Shown: piece after piece, positions 16,624 to 18,668 of the stretch
Layout of the letters: every line of letters begins with the position of its first letter
How positions within the stretch are numbered: position 1 is the first letter of the stretch
From: Candidatus Marinamargulisbacteria bacterium SCGC AG-343-D04
GTDB taxonomy: Bacteria > Margulisbacteria > Marinamargulisbacteria > GCA-2716485 > GCA-002719695
Length of the DNA: 18,668 nucleotides
Direction: 5' to 3'
Assembly: GCA_003265885.1 (NCBI GenBank)
Contig: QFBQ01000028.1
Location: 1-18,668 of the forward strand
Notes under the pieces: generated by a model
Told to the model about the DNA's origin: nothing
The model's database searches: none
What the model saw: only the letters and a program-made list of their open reading frames with translations
Program-made: the position numbers and the translations under genes

Positions 16624-17823
16624 TTAATAGAGTGGTTTTTTACTCAAAAATGATGTTAAGAGTTCCCAGGGTGTATTGAACACAAGAGATGTTAACGATG
16701 CATTGTGTTCAGTGTAATCTAACGAAGAACAGTTTTGAATCCCTTTATAATACATACAAAAAGGGACGGGTTCACGTGTGTGGGTTTTTAAGTGGCAGGG
16801 AGTGGGATGGTCAGGCAAGACCATTATAACGGTGTCAGGATTTTGCTTTTGATAGTTTAGTACGGGGCCTACAATGTGCTTATCAAAGTCTTCAATGGCT
16901 TTTATCTTTAATTCATGATCTCCCATATGACCAGCTTCATCTGGGGCTTCTATATGAATATAACAAAAATCATGGGTTTCAAGAATTTTAAAAGATTCTT
17001 TTATTTTTTCTTCGTAATTGGTATCTATAAACCCCGTTGCACCTTTTACGTGGGGAGTCGTTAGGCCAGTAAGTTTTCCTAGACCTTTTAGAAGGTCAAC
17101 TGCGGTAATAATACCACCTGATATTCCAAATGAGTCTTTAAACCCAGGAAGTGATGGTAACTTTCCTTGACTCCACGGCCAAATATGATTGGCTGGCTTT
17201 TTATTGTTTTGCTGTCTTTTTTTATTTATTGGGGAGGACTCTAAAATGGTATTGGCTTCTTGGATAATTGAGTAAAACTGTTCTTCTAAATGACCTTTTG
17301 GTAAATAGGGGTTTATTTTTTTATCTGTGATATCGTGTGGGGCTGTTGTATTTAATGATAGAAATTTTTTGTCAGCAATCATGATATGTCGATAACTGAC
17401 TCCTGGAATAAAGCGAATGGGTTGCTGTGAAAAATGTTGATTTAATTCATGAATTAATTGAGTGCTTTCTTCAGTGGAAATGTGCTCAGATGTAAAATCA
17501 ATCATGGTGTCATTTTTAGTGTTTACTAAATTACAGCGGAATATAATCTCGTTTTCTGAACATGTTACATTGAGACTAGCGGCTTCGATAGGTCCCCTGC
17601 CTGTGTAATATAATGCAGGGTCATACCCTAAAATGCCCATATTTGCTACGTCGGAACCAGGAGGGAACTCTTTTTGAACAGTATGAACTAGCCCTAAGCA
17701 ACCGTTGTTTGAAAGGGTATCTATATGAGGGGTAAGGGCTTTTTTTAGGGGTGTTTGGTTGTTTAACTCTTTAATAGGGTGGTCAGCCATTCCGTCGCCT
17801 AAACATATAATATATTTTGTCAT
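16624..17823 (-). CDS. Cofactor-independent phosphoglycerate mutase, archaeal (ApgM) type, or homoserine kinase of the same family
   Basis: A 399-residue alkaline-phosphatase-superfamily enzyme. Metal and active-site residues are in place: CLGDGMAD (Asp10), nucleophile Ser57 in PPGSDVANMG, GRGPIEAAS (75-83), IWPWSQG (214-220), EAPDEAGH (292-299, Asp295 and His299), LPDHPTP (Asp338, His339) and THTREPVPF (His348). The length and the IWPWSQG and KGATGFIDTNY blocks match the bacterial branch of this family, which is annotated either as 2,3-bisphosphoglycerate-independent phosphoglycerate mutase (glycolysis) or as an alternative homoserine kinase of threonine synthesis. The sequence alone does not settle which. 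It lies 5 bases after cvpA, with its AAGGAT ribosome site made from the end of cvpA, so the two are co-transcribed. Confidence 0.85.
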   Translation of the reverse strand: MTKYIICLGDGMADHPIKELNNQTPLKKALTPHIDTLSNNGCLGLVHTVQKEFPPGSDVANMGILGYDPALYYTGRGPIEAASLNVTCSENEIIFRCNLVNTKNDTMIDFTSEHISTEESTQLIHELNQHFSQQPIRFIPGVSYRHIMIADKKFLSLNTTAPHDITDKKINPYLPKGHLEEQFYSIIQEANTILESSPINKKRQQNNKKPANHIWPWSQGKLPSLPGFKDSFGISGGIITAVDLLKGLGKLTGLTTPHVKGATGFIDTNYEEKIKESFKILETHDFCYIHIEAPDEAGHMGDHELKIKAIEDFDKHIVGPVLNYQKQNPDTVIMVLPDHPTPCHLKTHTREPVPFCMYYKGIQNCSSLDYTEHNASLTSLVFNTPWELLTSFLSKKPLY

Positions 17824-17828
17824 GATAC

Positions 17829-18353
17829 TTATCCTTTTTTAGTTTTCTGTTTTTTTTGTTGCACTTTAAGAGATTCGAATAAATTAGAAAAGTGGGGGCT
17901 TTTATTAAATTGTGTTAATGTCATGTTAATGAAAGGTTTAGCATCTGTTAAGATAAGTGAATTTTGAGCTATGTTAAATTGTGCCAAATAGAGAGGCGCT
18001 ACAAACAATAAGCTTAGTAGTATTCCTCGAATTAGGCCTAAACCGCCTCCAAGTGTGTGGTTGATTATGCCGATACCGGACCACTTTAAAAGTGAGTGAA
18101 TGACTTCAGTAAGTATATATAAGAAAGCTAATGTTAACATGAAGAAAATGCCAAAATGTATGTAAGGGGATGAGGGTATTTTTGGGGAGGCATCATTTAA
18201 GAAGATGCTTAAGATGGGTGAAAAATTCTTGGATAGATATAGCGCTATGAAAATCCCAGAAATACTGCTTATCATTCTGACTGCACCCTTTTTTATGCCT
18301 ATGATTATATTATAACCTAGGCATATTAAAATAAGGATGTCTAAAAAATTCAT
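17829..18353 (-). CDS. cvpA: CvpA family membrane protein
   Basis: A 174-residue inner-membrane protein with four hydrophobic segments at about 3-20, 29-46, 63-90 and 104-125. NFLDILILI at the start and the conserved INHTLGGGLGLIRGILLSLL (98-117) before the last segment fit the CvpA (colicin V production) family; the tail is basic (KKQKTKKG). CvpA proteins are linked to envelope stress, colicin V export and biofilm; the molecular role is unsettled. Its ATG overlaps the purE stop (ATGA, 18350-18353), so translation is coupled. CvpA next to purine genes is a known arrangement in proteobacteria (cvpA-purF). Confidence 0.88.
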   Translation of the reverse strand: MNFLDILILICLGYNIIIGIKKGAVRMISSISGIFIALYLSKNFSPILSIFLNDASPKIPSSPYIHFGIFFMLTLAFLYILTEVIHSLLKWSGIGIINHTLGGGLGLIRGILLSLLFVAPLYLAQFNIAQNSLILTDAKPFINMTLTQFNKSPHFSNLFESLKVQQKKQKTKKG

Positions 18354-18668
18354 GCCTCTTTGAGAGAGTTCCTATAGTTTATAAGCTTTTCTTTTATTGA
18401 GTCATTTGATAGTGCTAGTATTTGAATAGCTAGATATGCTGCGTTTTTAGCTCCATTAATGGCAACTGTTGCTACGGGTATTCCTGGAGGCATTTGTACT
18501 GTAGATAAAAGGGCGTCGAGACCGTTCAGAGAGGCGTTTATAGGCACTCCAATAACAGGTTTGGTTGTAAGAGATGCCATTACTCCGGCTAAATGAGCAG
18601 CCATTCCGGCTCCGGCAATGGTCATATCGAATTCTTTTTCGATTTTGTTTGCAATTCTATGTGTTTTC
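18350..18668 (-). CDS. purE: N5-carboxyaminoimidazole ribonucleotide mutase PurE (N-terminus outside window)
   Basis: Only the last 106 or so residues are inside the window; the frame stays open to the right edge, so the apparent ATG at 18625 is internal. The part seen has MTIAGAGMAAHLAG, KPVIGVPINASLNGLDALLS, VQMPPGIPVATVAING and KNAAYLAIQIL, the PurE core that forms the CAIR-binding octamer. The first of these differs slightly from the usual AGAGGAAHLPGM. PurE converts N5-CAIR to CAIR in de novo purine synthesis, and the GLDALLSTVQMP pattern fits class I. It is the first gene seen of the cluster with cvpA, apgM, tamB and the Omp85 gene; any purK would lie beyond the edge. Confidence 0.93.
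   Translation of the reverse strand, partial: KTHRIANKIEKEFDMTIAGAGMAAHLAGVMASLTTKPVIGVPINASLNGLDALLSTVQMPPGIPVATVAINGAKNAAYLAIQILALSNDSIKEKLINYRNSLKEA

Noticed and set aside
18350..18625. A complete short PurE starting at 18625
   Set aside because: The frame remains open upstream to the window edge, and residues before the apparent start continue the PurE alignment, so the ATG is internal.

Overview
The window is an AT-rich stretch from a diderm bacterium. The outer membrane is shown by an Omp85 barrel protein, a TamB-like protein, a second beta-barrel protein and a lipoprotein hydrolase. Clear Shine-Dalgarno sites (AAGGAG, AAGGAGG) and tight operons with 4 to 20 base overlaps are bacterial. 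The lineage cannot be fixed from sequence alone. The mix of an archaeal-type phosphoglycerate mutase, a non-proteobacterial-looking TamB/Omp85 pair and eukaryote-like repeat proteins would fit a candidate phylum such as Margulisbacteria (marine clade), or an AT-rich intracellular gammaproteobacterium. This is a low-confidence inference.

Left part (1-2252), accessory. The minus-strand reading frame from 1411 runs off the left edge and encodes an F-box motif, a leucine-rich middle and 42-residue ankyrin-like tandem repeats. That is the architecture of host-directed effectors such as Legionella AnkB. Next to it, on the plus strand, is a broken or frameshifted helix-turn-helix gene (1606-2068) followed by a hairpin terminator. 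From 2253 to 4178 is a 641-residue orphan protein whose N-terminus resembles a mitochondrial presequence.

Middle part (4191-9213), one minus-strand operon in transcription order: lipoprotein alpha/beta hydrolase (lipase/esterase), outer-membrane barrel protein, long-chain acyl-CoA synthetase FadD, periplasmic helical-repeat protein. Together they read as an uptake route for lipids or polyesters: hydrolysis at the surface, passage across the outer membrane, activation to acyl-CoA. A promoter with a small palindrome over the likely transcription start precedes it. A lone 114-residue plus-strand gene (9422-9766) follows, ended by a hairpin that can act in both directions.

Right part (9840-18668), a housekeeping minus-strand cluster in transcription order: purE (cut by the right edge), cvpA, apgM-type phosphoglycerate mutase (or homoserine kinase), tamB-like, Omp85 (tamA/bamA-like). 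The last two form the envelope assembly pair. The best candidate for something undescribed is the F-box/LRR/ankyrin protein with its orphan neighbour, which may be a host-interaction island.
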